64,000 nt of DNA from Halobacillus naozhouensis (GTDB lineage Bacteria > Bacillota > Bacilli > Bacillales > Halobacillaceae), in contig NZ_CP121671.1 in the NCBI RefSeq assembly GCF_029714185.1, forward strand, positions 558,001 through 622,000, written 5' to 3'. A model generated the notes under the pieces. That model saw nothing but the letters and a program-made list of their open reading frames with translations, was not told the DNA's origin and did not search any database. Each line of letters starts with the position of its first letter. The stretch's first letter is position 1. Shown piece by piece: positions 34,532 through 43,142 of the stretch. A program made the translations under genes and the position numbers.

Positions 34532-35728
34532 TTACAGCAAAATACCTTTCGTATTCATACCCTGAGTGGCAGCTTCAAGTGCTTGATCGATATCCTGTAT
34601 TAAGTCGTCTGCATGCTCTAATCCAACAGAGAGTCTTAACAATCCATCCGTAATGCCTCTTGCCTCTCTTTCCTTTTCTGGCATGGCTGCATGTGACATA
34701 GTTGCCGGACAGGAAAGAATCGACTCGACTGCACCAAGACTTACGGCAAAAACCGGGAGGCGAATGTTTTCCACAAATGCTTTTGCGGCGGGCTTATTCG
34801 GTAATCGAAAGGATAGAAGTGCTCCTGAGCCTTTTGATTGTCTGGCATGGATGGGATATCCATCGTGAAAAGATAAACCAGGATAGTAAACTTCACTGAT
34901 TAAAGAGTAAGCATTAAGATGCACAGCTATTTTTTCCGCTGTTTCTGAGGATTGTGAGAGTCTGGCACCTAAGGTCTTAATGCCCTGGATTAATTGATAA
35001 GCATCCTGCACCCCTAAGATTGAACCAAATGAGTTTTGAATAAAGGCTAATTGTTCACCAAGCTCCTCAGTCTTCGTGACGGCTAAGCCTGCAATAATAT
35101 CACTGTGACCAGATAAAAACTTAGTTGCACTATGAAGAACAACATCCGCCCCCAACTGCAGTGGATTCTGATAAAGGGGTGTCATAAACGTATTGTCAAC
35201 AAAGGTCAGACAGTCATTCGCTTTAGCTAATTTAACAATTCCTTCTATGTCGGTAATATTCAGGCATGGGTTTGAAGGCGTCTCGACATAAAGCACTCTT
35301 GTGTTTGGCTGGATGGCGCTGCTTGTTTCATGGAGATCAGTCATATTCACAAAAGTGTGTTCGATATTGTACTTTCCCAGCATTTCTGTGATCAGACGGT
35401 ATGTGCCTCCATATACGTCTTTAGATACGAGTGCATGGTCACCGGCGGAGAGAAGCATAAAGGCAGCGGAAATGGCCGCCATGCCAGATGCGAACGCTAA
35501 CCCCCTTTGGCCTCCCTCTAAGTCCGCGATGGTATCTTCTAATATTTGCCTTGTTGGGTTGCCAGATCTGCTGTAATCATACGGGCCAAATTGATCAAAG
35601 TTTTTCTGGTGGTAGGTAGATGACAGGTAAATAGGGACGTTAACAGCACCTGTGTTATGTTCTGTATGATCATGACTGGTGGAAGAATGGATGAATTTGG
35701 TCTCTAATCGATCATTGTAAGCACTCAT
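34532..35728 (-). CDS. metC: Cystathionine beta-lyase / gamma-synthase family PLP enzyme
   Basis: A 398-residue Cys/Met-metabolism PLP enzyme. The PLP lysine is in SATKFLSGHSD; YSRSGNPTRQ and ETPSNPCLNITD are cofactor and substrate motifs. Pairing with the MetI-like enzyme upstream suggests that this copy is the cystathionine beta-lyase yielding homocysteine for MetH, although the family also includes cystathionine gamma-lyases. AAAGGAGG precedes the ATG. It lies 43 bases after metH in the S-box operon. Confidence 0.82.
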   Translation of the reverse strand: MSAYNDRLETKFIHSSTSHDHTEHNTGAVNVPIYLSSTYHQKNFDQFGPYDYSRSGNPTRQILEDTIADLEGGQRGLAFASGMAAISAAFMLLSAGDHALVSKDVYGGTYRLITEMLGKYNIEHTFVNMTDLHETSSAIQPNTRVLYVETPSNPCLNITDIEGIVKLAKANDCLTFVDNTFMTPLYQNPLQLGADVVLHSATKFLSGHSDIIAGLAVTKTEELGEQLAFIQNSFGSILGVQDAYQLIQGIKTLGARLSQSSETAEKIAVHLNAYSLISEVYYPGLSFHDGYPIHARQSKGSGALLSFRLPNKPAAKAFVENIRLPVFAVSLGAVESILSCPATMSHAAMPEKEREARGITDGLLRLSVGLEHADDLIQDIDQALEAATQGMNTKGILL

Positions 35729-35771
35729 AGTTAAAATTCCTCCTTTAGGGATCGTGTCCTTTTTGCAATAC

Positions 35772-38700
35772 TTAATGAACGTTAAAATACCGCGCTTCAG
35801 GATGGGCGAAAACCATTGCCGTGACTGAGGCTTCAGGTTCCATCATGCATTCTTCAGTTAATTCAACCCCAATTTGTTCTGGCTCAATCAATTGGAATAA
35901 TTTTTTCTGATCATCTAAATCGGGACAGGCTGGATAGCCGAAGGAATACCGCTGACCCTGGTATTTGGCTGAGAATCGCTCTTGCATTGTGAAATCAGTC
36001 GGGTCAGGGAACCCCCACTTATCTCGCAGGAGCTGGTGGATGTGTTCCGCTAATCCTTCCGCTGTTTCAAGTGCGAGTGCTTGCAAAGCGTGACTCTTCA
36101 AATATTCCCCACGTTCTTTCATGTCCAGAGAACGCTCCCTGATGCCTTTACCGGCTGTAACGGAGAAGAATCCAACATAGTCCATTTCTCCACTGGATAC
36201 TGAGCGCAGATAGTCTGCCAGGCAAAGAAATGGCTCTTTGATCTGGCGGGGAAACGTAAAACGTTCCAGGATCGTTTTTTGATCAGCAGGATCATAAATG
36301 ATTACATCATCCCCATCGGATTGGGCGGGAAGAAACTGATAGAGAGCGGACGGCTGTATCCAGTTTTCCTTTTCCGCCTTCAACAGTAAGTCATCGACAA
36401 CCTCCTTCAACTGATGGGCTTTACCATTTCCTTCTTCTAATAGTTTGGAAAATCTCCCTTTTAGCCCCAGGTGATGCCCGATCAGCATCTGCATGTTAAT
36501 AAAAGGATTAATATGGGCAATAGAATAATCACGCAAAATATGCTGTTCGAAGTCGTGCGGCTGGTAAATAGGAACGGTCTTAGAGACGTTAGATACTGGC
36601 TTTTCAGCTACGGCCGTTGCTGATTGAACTTGGGTTTGTTCATTTCCTTTGGCCACGGCCCTGGCTTGTTTCTCTTTTTGTTCGTGAATTAACAGCTCTC
36701 TTTCTTCCTTTTGACTGAGCTGGTTCGCCAGGCCAAGTCCGTCCATTGCATCTTTTGCATAAAAAACCGTACCCTCATACTGAGGAGCGATTTTTGTATT
36801 CGTAAACTTCCTTGATAGGGCAGCGCCGCCAACCAAAATGGGCAGTTCGATTTGCTGCTGCTTCAGATCCTGAGCGGTTAATACCATTTGTTGGGCCGAT
36901 TTGACGAGCAGTCCAGATAATCCAATATAATCAGGCTTTTCCTCGTTTATTTGTTTGATTAACTCAGGCGGAGTTACTTTGATTCCGAGATCAACGACAT
37001 CAAAACCGTTGTTGCTTAAAATGATGTCTACAAGATTTTTCCCAATGTCGTGTACATCCCCTTTAACGGTGGCGAGAAGTATTTTCCCTTTTTTATTGGA
37101 CGTATCGTCTTTTTCCATATGAGGTTCAAGAAAAGCGACTGAAGTCTTCATCACCTCTGCACTTTGCAAAACTTCGGCTACAATGAGCTGATTGTCGTTG
37201 AATAATCGTCCGACTTCAGCCATTCCCTCCATGAGTGGCCCATTGATTATTTTTAGCGGGGCAGGGTACGTTCCCAGTGCCTTCTCAAGGTCTGGAAGTA
37301 ACCCTTCCTTTGTTCCTTCCACCACATAGTGGGCTAATCGTTCAGGTAAACTCATCGTTGATGTTGGTGCCTTGACTTCTTTTTTCTTCCCACGGTAAAA
37401 CGCAGTGAAGGAAGCGAGCGTGGCATCAGTCGTTTGAAAAAGCAGATCATTCGCCTGGTTAATTTCTTCTTCAGCAATGGAAGCAAATCGTTCCAGTTTT
37501 TCTGTGTTTACAATCGCATAATCAAGACCTGCTTTTGTGCATTGATAAAGATAGACGGCATTCAGAACTTCCCTTCCAACAGGCGGAAGGCCGAAGGAGA
37601 CGTTGCTGACCCCTAAAACAGTCTGACAATTTGGCAGCTGTTCCTTAATTAAACGGATCCCGTCAATGGTCGCTTTAGCAGAGCCGATGTATTGTGCGTC
37701 ACCAGTTCCGACAGGGAAGACAAGCGTATCAAAAATAATATCGGATTCATCAAGACCATATTCATCGACTAAAAGGTTGCGTGAGCGTACCGCGATCGCA
37801 AGTTTCCTCTCGGCTGTGAGGGCCATACCTTCCTCATCAATAGTTCCGACCACGACAGCTGCACCGTACTGTTGAACAAGTGGAAGGATTTCTTTAAAGC
37901 GGTCTTCGCCGTCCTCAAGGTTGATCGAATTGATAATCACTTTTCCTTGCGAGTAGGTGAGGGCTTTCTCAATAACGTCTACATCGGTTGAATCAATGAT
38001 CAAGGGAACTTTCACTTTATTAATGACTTGTTTCATGAAAGCTTCCATATCCTGTACTTCATCACGATCTGGGTCCGCCAGACAAATATCAATGACCTGG
38101 GCACCTTTCTTCACTTGAGCCCGGGCGATTTCCGAAGCTTCTTCAAATTTCCCTTCCGCGATTAACCGTTTGAACTTACGGGAGCCGATTACGTTGGTTC
38201 TTTCACCAATCAGAATCGGGCGGTCATTTTTATCTTCATAGATAAAGGGCTCGATTCCAGAAACAGCATGCGGATGGGAAGATGGCACCTTCCTGGGTTC
38301 GATCCCCTTTACAGCTTCTGCGAGGGCTTTTGTGTGATCGGGGGTTGTTCCGCAGCAGCCGCCCACGACATTCAGCCATCCCTTTTCAGCAAAGCCGGCT
38401 ACTTTGATAGCTAGAGATTCAGGCGTTTCATGATAGTGACCTTCTTCATCAGGCAGCCCGGCGTTTGGATAACAACTTACAGAGGTGGTAGCCAGCTCTG
38501 AAAGTGAGCGAACATGATCGCGCATGAATTCTGGACCCGTTGCACAGTTTAAGCCGACAACAGCAGGTTTCATATGTTCCAGTGATAAATAAAAGGCTTC
38601 GATCGACTGACCCGCAAGTGTTGTGCCCATCGGTTCGATCGTCCCCGAAATCATCAAAGGAAGTGTTTGCTGGAGTGATGTAAAGGCTCGAGTAATTCCG

Positions 38701-39224
38701 AGGTAGGCCGCTTTTACATTCAGCATATCCTGGGAAGTCTCTAACAAGAGCAGGTCCACTTCACCTTTGATCAATCCTCTTGCCTGTTCTTCATAGGAAT
38801 CGGCCAACTTTTCGAATGTTGTTCCTCCTGTCACTGAGAGGGTTTTGGTTGTGGGCCCCATAGCCCCAGCTGCGAAACGGGGTTGCCCATCTTTTGAAAA
38901 GTGTTCGGCTGCCTTTTTAGCAATTTGAGCAGCCTTAAGATTCATTTCCTCCGCTAAATGACCTAATCCATATTCGTCGAGAACGAGATCTGTTGCTCCG
39001 AATGTATTCGTTTCAATAATGTCTGCCCCAGCCTCCAAGTATTGAATATGAATGTGTTCAAGCACTTCTGGAGCTGTTAGATTCAAGTATTCATTACAAC
39101 CCTCATAGGCCTCTCCGCCGAAGTCCTCTGCTTCAAGACCGGCATTTTGCAGCATTGTCCCCATGGCTCCGTCTAGTACGAGAATTCGTTTTGCGAGGTG
39201 TTGTTCAAATAATGTGGCTCCCAT
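35772..39224 (-). CDS. metH: Cobalamin-dependent methionine synthase MetH
   Basis: The full-length, 1150-residue modular enzyme methylates homocysteine from methyl-THF through B12. In order: homocysteine-binding domain (1-320, zinc Cys in GLNCATG and GGCCGTTP), pterin-binding domain (about 350-610), cap and B12 domains (about 640-860, with the cobalt-ligand motif GDVHDIGKNLV), a Glu/Ala-rich linker (about 850-900), and the SAM-dependent reactivation domain (RYSFGYPACPDL). The ATG at 39224 with AAAGGAAGG is preferred over the TTG at 39230. The start overlaps yitJ by 20 bases, so the two are tightly coupled. Homology to a B12 enzyme implies that cobalamin is available. Confidence 0.96.
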   Translation of the reverse strand: MGATLFEQHLAKRILVLDGAMGTMLQNAGLEAEDFGGEAYEGCNEYLNLTAPEVLEHIHIQYLEAGADIIETNTFGATDLVLDEYGLGHLAEEMNLKAAQIAKKAAEHFSKDGQPRFAAGAMGPTTKTLSVTGGTTFEKLADSYEEQARGLIKGEVDLLLLETSQDMLNVKAAYLGITRAFTSLQQTLPLMISGTIEPMGTTLAGQSIEAFYLSLEHMKPAVVGLNCATGPEFMRDHVRSLSELATTSVSCYPNAGLPDEEGHYHETPESLAIKVAGFAEKGWLNVVGGCCGTTPDHTKALAEAVKGIEPRKVPSSHPHAVSGIEPFIYEDKNDRPILIGERTNVIGSRKFKRLIAEGKFEEASEIARAQVKKGAQVIDICLADPDRDEVQDMEAFMKQVINKVKVPLIIDSTDVDVIEKALTYSQGKVIINSINLEDGEDRFKEILPLVQQYGAAVVVGTIDEEGMALTAERKLAIAVRSRNLLVDEYGLDESDIIFDTLVFPVGTGDAQYIGSAKATIDGIRLIKEQLPNCQTVLGVSNVSFGLPPVGREVLNAVYLYQCTKAGLDYAIVNTEKLERFASIAEEEINQANDLLFQTTDATLASFTAFYRGKKKEVKAPTSTMSLPERLAHYVVEGTKEGLLPDLEKALGTYPAPLKIINGPLMEGMAEVGRLFNDNQLIVAEVLQSAEVMKTSVAFLEPHMEKDDTSNKKGKILLATVKGDVHDIGKNLVDIILSNNGFDVVDLGIKVTPPELIKQINEEKPDYIGLSGLLVKSAQQMVLTAQDLKQQQIELPILVGGAALSRKFTNTKIAPQYEGTVFYAKDAMDGLGLANQLSQKEERELLIHEQKEKQARAVAKGNEQTQVQSATAVAEKPVSNVSKTVPIYQPHDFEQHILRDYSIAHINPFINMQMLIGHHLGLKGRFSKLLEEGNGKAHQLKEVVDDLLLKAEKENWIQPSALYQFLPAQSDGDDVIIYDPADQKTILERFTFPRQIKEPFLCLADYLRSVSSGEMDYVGFFSVTAGKGIRERSLDMKERGEYLKSHALQALALETAEGLAEHIHQLLRDKWGFPDPTDFTMQERFSAKYQGQRYSFGYPACPDLDDQKKLFQLIEPEQIGVELTEECMMEPEASVTAMVFAHPEARYFNVH

Positions 39225-41067
39225 TCGCAACCTTCCTTTCTGTGTCTGCTTGTGTTTTCTGCTTAATATAGTGAGTGAGTTCTTCTGTGATTTCGTATCG
39301 TAAAAAGGGTGTGATTAAATAAATTCCATTAAAATAGTCAACAGCGGTATCAATTAAAGATTTTGCAATGGCAATTCCTTCTGCCTGAGATAGCATGGGG
39401 TCGTGGCTGCAAGCTTCCATACGCTGTCTAATCTCCGGAGAAAGCGTAATTCCTGGTACTTCATTGTGCAAAAACTCCGCGTTGCGCGAGCTGATTAGTG
39501 GCATGATGCCAATATAGATAGGAACTGGTATATGCTGGGTCGCTTCATATACTTCCTTTAGCTGTTCGTTACTGTACACAGGTTGGCTGATAAAGTAATC
39601 TGCGCCATATTTGATCTTTTTTTCTAAACGGCCAACCGCTCGATTTAGGTTGCGGACATTTGGATTAAAAGCGGCCGCGACGGAGAAATTCGTGTTCATA
39701 CCAAGCGATTTACCAGAAAAAGAGATCCCTTTATTGAGCTGTTTAATGTAATGAATCAGATCAAACGAAGACAGATCATAGACGGATGTGGCACCAGGGA
39801 AGTCACCGATTTTAGTGGGATCCCCTGTAATGGCAAGTACCTGGGTGATTCCGAGTGTATGCAGCCCCATCAAATGAGATTGCAGGCCGATCAGATTGCG
39901 GTCACGGCAGGATATATGGACTAACGGGTTGATATCGAATTTTTGTTTGATAATGGAGGCGACGGCTGTGTTGCAAATTCTCGGGCTGGCCAGTGAATTA
40001 TCTGCTAACGTCACTGAATCAACTCCAGCTTGTTGGAGTGCCTGAGCTCCTTTTAAATATCGATCAGTAGAGAGACGCTTCGGTGGATCAAGCTCAACAA
40101 TGATAGACGGTCTTTGCGCTGCTATTTCGTAAAGGTGTGGACGAGTATCTTTATTCTCAGGAGGGGCTGCCGAATCATTTTTTTGAATTGACACGGTCTT
40201 CTGCTCAATTGGCTTTTCACCCTTTATTTCATTCGCAATCGCAGTAATATGCTCAGGTGTTGTTCCACAGCAGCCCCCGATAAGCCTTGCACCTTGTTCA
40301 TAAAGGGCGCGGGCACTAGCCTTAAAGTACTCTGCATCTGTTTTGTATATAAATCTGCCATCCTGGTAAGCTGGTAAGCTGGAATTTGGGTAGGCAGAGA
40401 GTACGGCCTTTTCGGGAAGAGGGACACTTTCTAACGCCTGCACCATGTGGTAAGGCCCCAGTCTGCAATTGACCCCAATCACATCCGCACCCTCTTTTTC
40501 TATAATCGCTAAAGCTTCTGCGAGGGAGGTGCCTTCCTGTAAGACACCAGGTTCATGCATAGACACTTGAGCGATGATCGGAAGTTCTGTTTCTTTTCGG
40601 GCAATTTGTAAAACGGTTGTAAGTTCTTCTAAGTCATAAAACGTTTCTAGTAAAATACCGTCTACTTCTTCAAACAGCAAACAGTATAGTTGCTCACGGA
40701 AGGTCCGTTTGATTTCTTCCAGAGAAACGGCTTGTTTTCTAATGCTGCGAATTCCTCCGATTGTACCCACTACATAGGTATTGTCTGTAGCAGCTTGTTT
40801 AGCTAGTCTGACAGCTGTTGTGTTGATTTCTTTTACTTTATCCTCTAACCCATAACGCGCCAGCTTAATATAGTTGGCTCCATATGTATTCGTTTGAATA
40901 ATATCAGCACCAGCATCTACATATGCCTGATGAACGTGCAGGATTTCGTTTGGGTGAGAAAGGTTTAATTCCTCAAAGCATTGGTCGATGCCGTAAGAGT
41001 AAAGCAATGTTCCCATAGCACCATCACCAACAACTGTCTTTTCTTGAAGGGCATCTCTAAGGTCCAT
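39205..41067 (-). CDS. yitJ: Bifunctional homocysteine S-methyltransferase / 5,10-methylene-THF reductase
   Basis: A 620-residue fusion. The N-terminal half (1 to about 290) is a BHMT-type domain with GDGAMGTLLY, a Cys in VIGVNCRLGP and the zinc pair in GGCCGTTPEHI. The C-terminal half (about 320-600) is a MetF-type reductase (IIVELDPPKR, LAITGDPTKIGDFPGA, ADYFISQPVY). It makes methyl-THF for MetH and perhaps methylates homocysteine itself. The architecture equals B. subtilis YitJ, also a SAM-riboswitch gene. AGGAGGAA lies before the ATG. Confidence 0.95.
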   Translation of the reverse strand: MDLRDALQEKTVVGDGAMGTLLYSYGIDQCFEELNLSHPNEILHVHQAYVDAGADIIQTNTYGANYIKLARYGLEDKVKEINTTAVRLAKQAATDNTYVVGTIGGIRSIRKQAVSLEEIKRTFREQLYCLLFEEVDGILLETFYDLEELTTVLQIARKETELPIIAQVSMHEPGVLQEGTSLAEALAIIEKEGADVIGVNCRLGPYHMVQALESVPLPEKAVLSAYPNSSLPAYQDGRFIYKTDAEYFKASARALYEQGARLIGGCCGTTPEHITAIANEIKGEKPIEQKTVSIQKNDSAAPPENKDTRPHLYEIAAQRPSIIVELDPPKRLSTDRYLKGAQALQQAGVDSVTLADNSLASPRICNTAVASIIKQKFDINPLVHISCRDRNLIGLQSHLMGLHTLGITQVLAITGDPTKIGDFPGATSVYDLSSFDLIHYIKQLNKGISFSGKSLGMNTNFSVAAAFNPNVRNLNRAVGRLEKKIKYGADYFISQPVYSNEQLKEVYEATQHIPVPIYIGIMPLISSRNAEFLHNEVPGITLSPEIRQRMEACSHDPMLSQAEGIAIAKSLIDTAVDYFNGIYLITPFLRYEITEELTHYIKQKTQADTERKVANGSHII

Positions 41068-41100
41068 GATGTTCCTCCTGTCTTTAATATTTGTTAAGAT

Positions 41101-41214
41101 TTATTGTCCACAAGACACGGGGGAGTAAGGAAGTGCCGTTCTTAGTCGAACTTCCTCTGCTGTGTCTAATGGAGCTTTTGTCTTCAGTAAAGATATGAGA
41201 TCGATTCCAATCAT
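41101..41214 (-). CDS. Unrecognised 37-codon ORF between metI and yitJ
   Basis: The ATG at 41214 directly abuts the metI stop (TAGATG), with AGGGAG 6 bases upstream inside metI. The product is 37 residues: MIGIDLISLLKTKAPLD, then a charged middle, ending YSPVSCGQ. It is hydrophilic and has no membrane helix. It fills most of the 147-base gap, where other spacings in this operon are short. It could be a real small protein, a coupling ORF or a degraded fragment; I do not recognise it. Confidence 0.45.
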   Translation of the reverse strand: MIGIDLISLLKTKAPLDTAEEVRLRTALPYSPVSCGQ

Positions 41215-42327
41215 CTATGACTCCCTTTGTAATTTGTTCAGTGTCTGATCGAGATCTTCGATTAGATCGTCAATACATTCAATGCCAACTGAAAAACGCA
41301 GCAGTCGGTTACAAACCCCATAGCGCTTCCGCTTTTCTTCCGGGATGTCGGCATGAGTCTGGGTCGCTGGATAGGTGATAAAACTTTCTACTCCGCCGAG
41401 ACTTTCGGCAAAAGTAATGACTTTCAAGTTTCTTAAAAAGGGATCGATACAATGTTCAGCTTCTAAACGAAATGAAAGCATTCCGCCCCGGCCGGGATAA
41501 AAGACGTGTGTAACAGCGTGATGGCGTTCCAGATAGGAAACAACAGCCTTTGCATTTTGCTCATGCCGCTCCATTCGTAAGGCGAGGGTTTTCATCCCCC
41601 TCATAAGCAGCCACGAGTCAAAAGGGGAGAGGACTGCGCCGGTTGTATTTTGATGAGTCGCTAATTTTTCACAAATTACAGGGTCTTCTGCGACAAGTAG
41701 TCCGGCCAGGGTATCGTTGTGGCCGCCCAAATATTTGGTGGCACTATGGATCACAATATCGGCACCTTCTCGTAAAGGCTGTTGCAAGAGCGGTGTATAT
41801 AATGTGTTATCAACAAGCAGCAGAAGACCATGTTCCCTGGCTACTCTCGCTATGGCCGGAATATCTGCAACATGCATAAGCGGGTTCGTAGGTGTCTCAA
41901 TATAAATCGCCTTCGTTTTCTCAGTGATATATTCCTCTAAGTCGGATAAATGTTGGCTGTCACAATAATGAAATCTCAAACCATATTGAGTAGAGAGGTG
42001 CTCAAATAAACGATAACTGCCGCCATACAAATCTTCTGACACAATGATCTCATCTTGATGGGCGAATAAAGAAAGTGCAGTTTGAATTGCCGCCATCCCT
42101 GAACTGAATGCAAATCCCATTTCTCCATGTTCAATTTCCGCAATGGATCGTTCGAGAATGCTTCTTGTGGGATTCCCTGTTCTTGAGTAGTCAAAGCCAG
42201 TCGATTCACCGATGCCAGGATGTTGGTAGGCAGTTGAGAAATAGACGGGAGCATTAACGGCTCCTGTAGCATCCAGATTGTTTTTGCCTGTATGAACTAA
42301 CTTTGTTTCCGTACGTGAGGTAGACAT
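41215..42327 (-). CDS. metI: Cystathionine gamma-synthase / O-acetylhomoserine thiolyase MetI
   Basis: A 370-residue PLP enzyme with YSRTGNPTRS, ETPTNPLMHVAD and the PLP lysine in SATKYLGGHND. As first gene behind a SAM riboswitch and paired with metC, it corresponds to B. subtilis MetI, which joins an activated homoserine with cysteine or sulfide. ATG 42327 with AAAAGGAG 7 bases upstream is preferred to the ATG at 42333. The riboswitch terminator ends 25 bases before the start. Confidence 0.88.
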   Translation of the reverse strand: MSTSRTETKLVHTGKNNLDATGAVNAPVYFSTAYQHPGIGESTGFDYSRTGNPTRSILERSIAEIEHGEMGFAFSSGMAAIQTALSLFAHQDEIIVSEDLYGGSYRLFEHLSTQYGLRFHYCDSQHLSDLEEYITEKTKAIYIETPTNPLMHVADIPAIARVAREHGLLLLVDNTLYTPLLQQPLREGADIVIHSATKYLGGHNDTLAGLLVAEDPVICEKLATHQNTTGAVLSPFDSWLLMRGMKTLALRMERHEQNAKAVVSYLERHHAVTHVFYPGRGGMLSFRLEAEHCIDPFLRNLKVITFAESLGGVESFITYPATQTHADIPEEKRKRYGVCNRLLRFSVGIECIDDLIEDLDQTLNKLQRES

Positions 42328-42351
42328 GAGCATTCTCCTTTTATAAAAATA

Positions 42352-42381
42352 AAAAAAGCCTTCTGTAAGAAGAAGACTTTA
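42352..42381 (-). terminator. Riboswitch-controlled terminator before metI
   Basis: On the minus strand a 10-bp stem AAAGTCTTCT/AGAAGGCTTT (one G-U pair) is followed by a T run. It lies between the SAM aptamer and metI, the expected place for the expression platform. Confidence 0.92.
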
Positions 42382-42408
42382 AGATACTTAATGCTTCTTC
42401 TTATCTTT

Positions 42409-42503
42409 CAAGTTTAAATAACTTGCTGGATTTAGCACCATACTGGTAATACCAGTGGTTGCTGAGGTTTCATCGGGCCAGTCCCTACACCTCTCTAGAT
42501 AAG
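42409..42503 (-). promoter_or_regulatory. SAM-I (S-box) riboswitch of the met operon
   Basis: On the minus strand the aptamer opens with CTTATC, then the AGAGGTG and GGGACTGGCCC blocks. The conserved GATGAAACCTCAGCAACC follows, then a variable P3, GGTGCTAAATCC, the P4 arm and the closing GATAAG. All S-box core blocks are present in order. High SAM should favour the downstream terminator and shut off the operon metI through the homocysteine methyltransferase gene. Confidence 0.96.
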
Positions 42504-42800
42504 AAAACATATGTAATTTTTTGGTATTTATAATTGCTTACTTTACATCAAATGAACAATGGATTCAAGAGTAAACTTTATGTCTTTCTGTTGAATTCTT
42601 CTAGCCTAGTTTATGACTTCTGTAAATCATCTAGTACTCGATTTGAAATCTTGTTTCAGATGTTGCGACTTACATTACACGAAAAAAAACAAGGAATCAA
42701 GGGTAATTGTCAAAAGAATTTAAAAATTATTAAACCCGACTAAATCACTTTGAATAAAGGGTTTTAGGATTTAAATGGCAATAAATTTTACAAATTCTCT

Positions 42801-42829
42801 TTGACAGGATCGAATACTTGTTGTATATT
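42801..42829 (+). promoter_or_regulatory. Strong sigma-A promoter of the cys operon leader
   Basis: A perfect TTGACA, a 17-base spacer and TATATT, ending 25 bases before the SAM aptamer. Confidence 0.8.
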
Positions 42830-42853
42830 TTCCAGTAACAAAATTAAATCAAT

Positions 42854-42958
42854 TTCTTATCCAGAGGGGTGGAGGGACTTGGCCCGACGAAACCTCGGCA
42901 ACAGACTAGTCATAGTACTGTGCTAACTCCAACAAGCTATTAGCTTGATAGATAAGAA
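42854..42958 (+). promoter_or_regulatory. SAM-I (S-box) riboswitch of cysH-cysP-cysC
   Basis: P1 is TTCTTATC paired with GATAAGAA. Inside are AGAGGGGTGGAGGGAC, TTGGCCC, the core GACGAAACCTCGGCAAC, then TGTGCTAACTCC and the P4 arm AAGCTATTAGCTT. The order and key bases match SAM-I. It is divergent from the met operon riboswitch 350 bases away; the space between the two shows no gene that I can support. Confidence 0.95.
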
Positions 42959-42978
42959 GAGACGGATCCCGTTGTCTG

Positions 42979-43018
42979 AAATCCTCTTCTTATTGCTGTT
43001 TAAGAAGAGGATTTTTTT
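42979..43018 (+). terminator. Riboswitch terminator 1 before cysH
   Basis: A 14-bp stem, AAATCCTCTTCTTA with TAAGAAGAGGATTT, has an 8-base loop and a T tract. Its left arm can compete with the riboswitch 3' side (GATAAGAAGAG). Confidence 0.93.
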
Positions 43019-43053
43019 AATTTAATGATGATACTGCTGACTAGACAACTAGA

Positions 43054-43094
43054 GGTAGTGCTGCTTGTTAGAGTAGAGCAGTGCTGCCTTTTTT
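43054..43094 (+). terminator. Second terminator before cysH
   Basis: GGTAGTGCTGC pairs with GCAGTGCTGCC over 11 positions, three of them G-T, and is followed by TTTTTTCTTT. It lies 36 bases after the riboswitch terminator and 48 bases before cysH. An upstream ACTGCT (43034-43039) could pair with AGCAGT in its right arm, as a possible anti-terminator. Confidence 0.65.
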
Positions 43095-43142
43095 CTTTGC
43101 TTTTCACAAATACTAACTGTTTCTTTTGAGGAGGATTCAACG

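Noticed and set aside
35772..41067. metH and yitJ as one broken or fused gene because of their 20-base overlap
   Set aside because: Both frames are full length with normal ends; the overlap is ordinary translational coupling and metH has its own ribosome site.
42534..42743. A 69-codon plus-strand ORF between the divergent SAM riboswitches
   Set aside because: It has no ribosome site and a low-complexity translation, and it overlaps the leader promoter region of the met operon; it is treated as chance.
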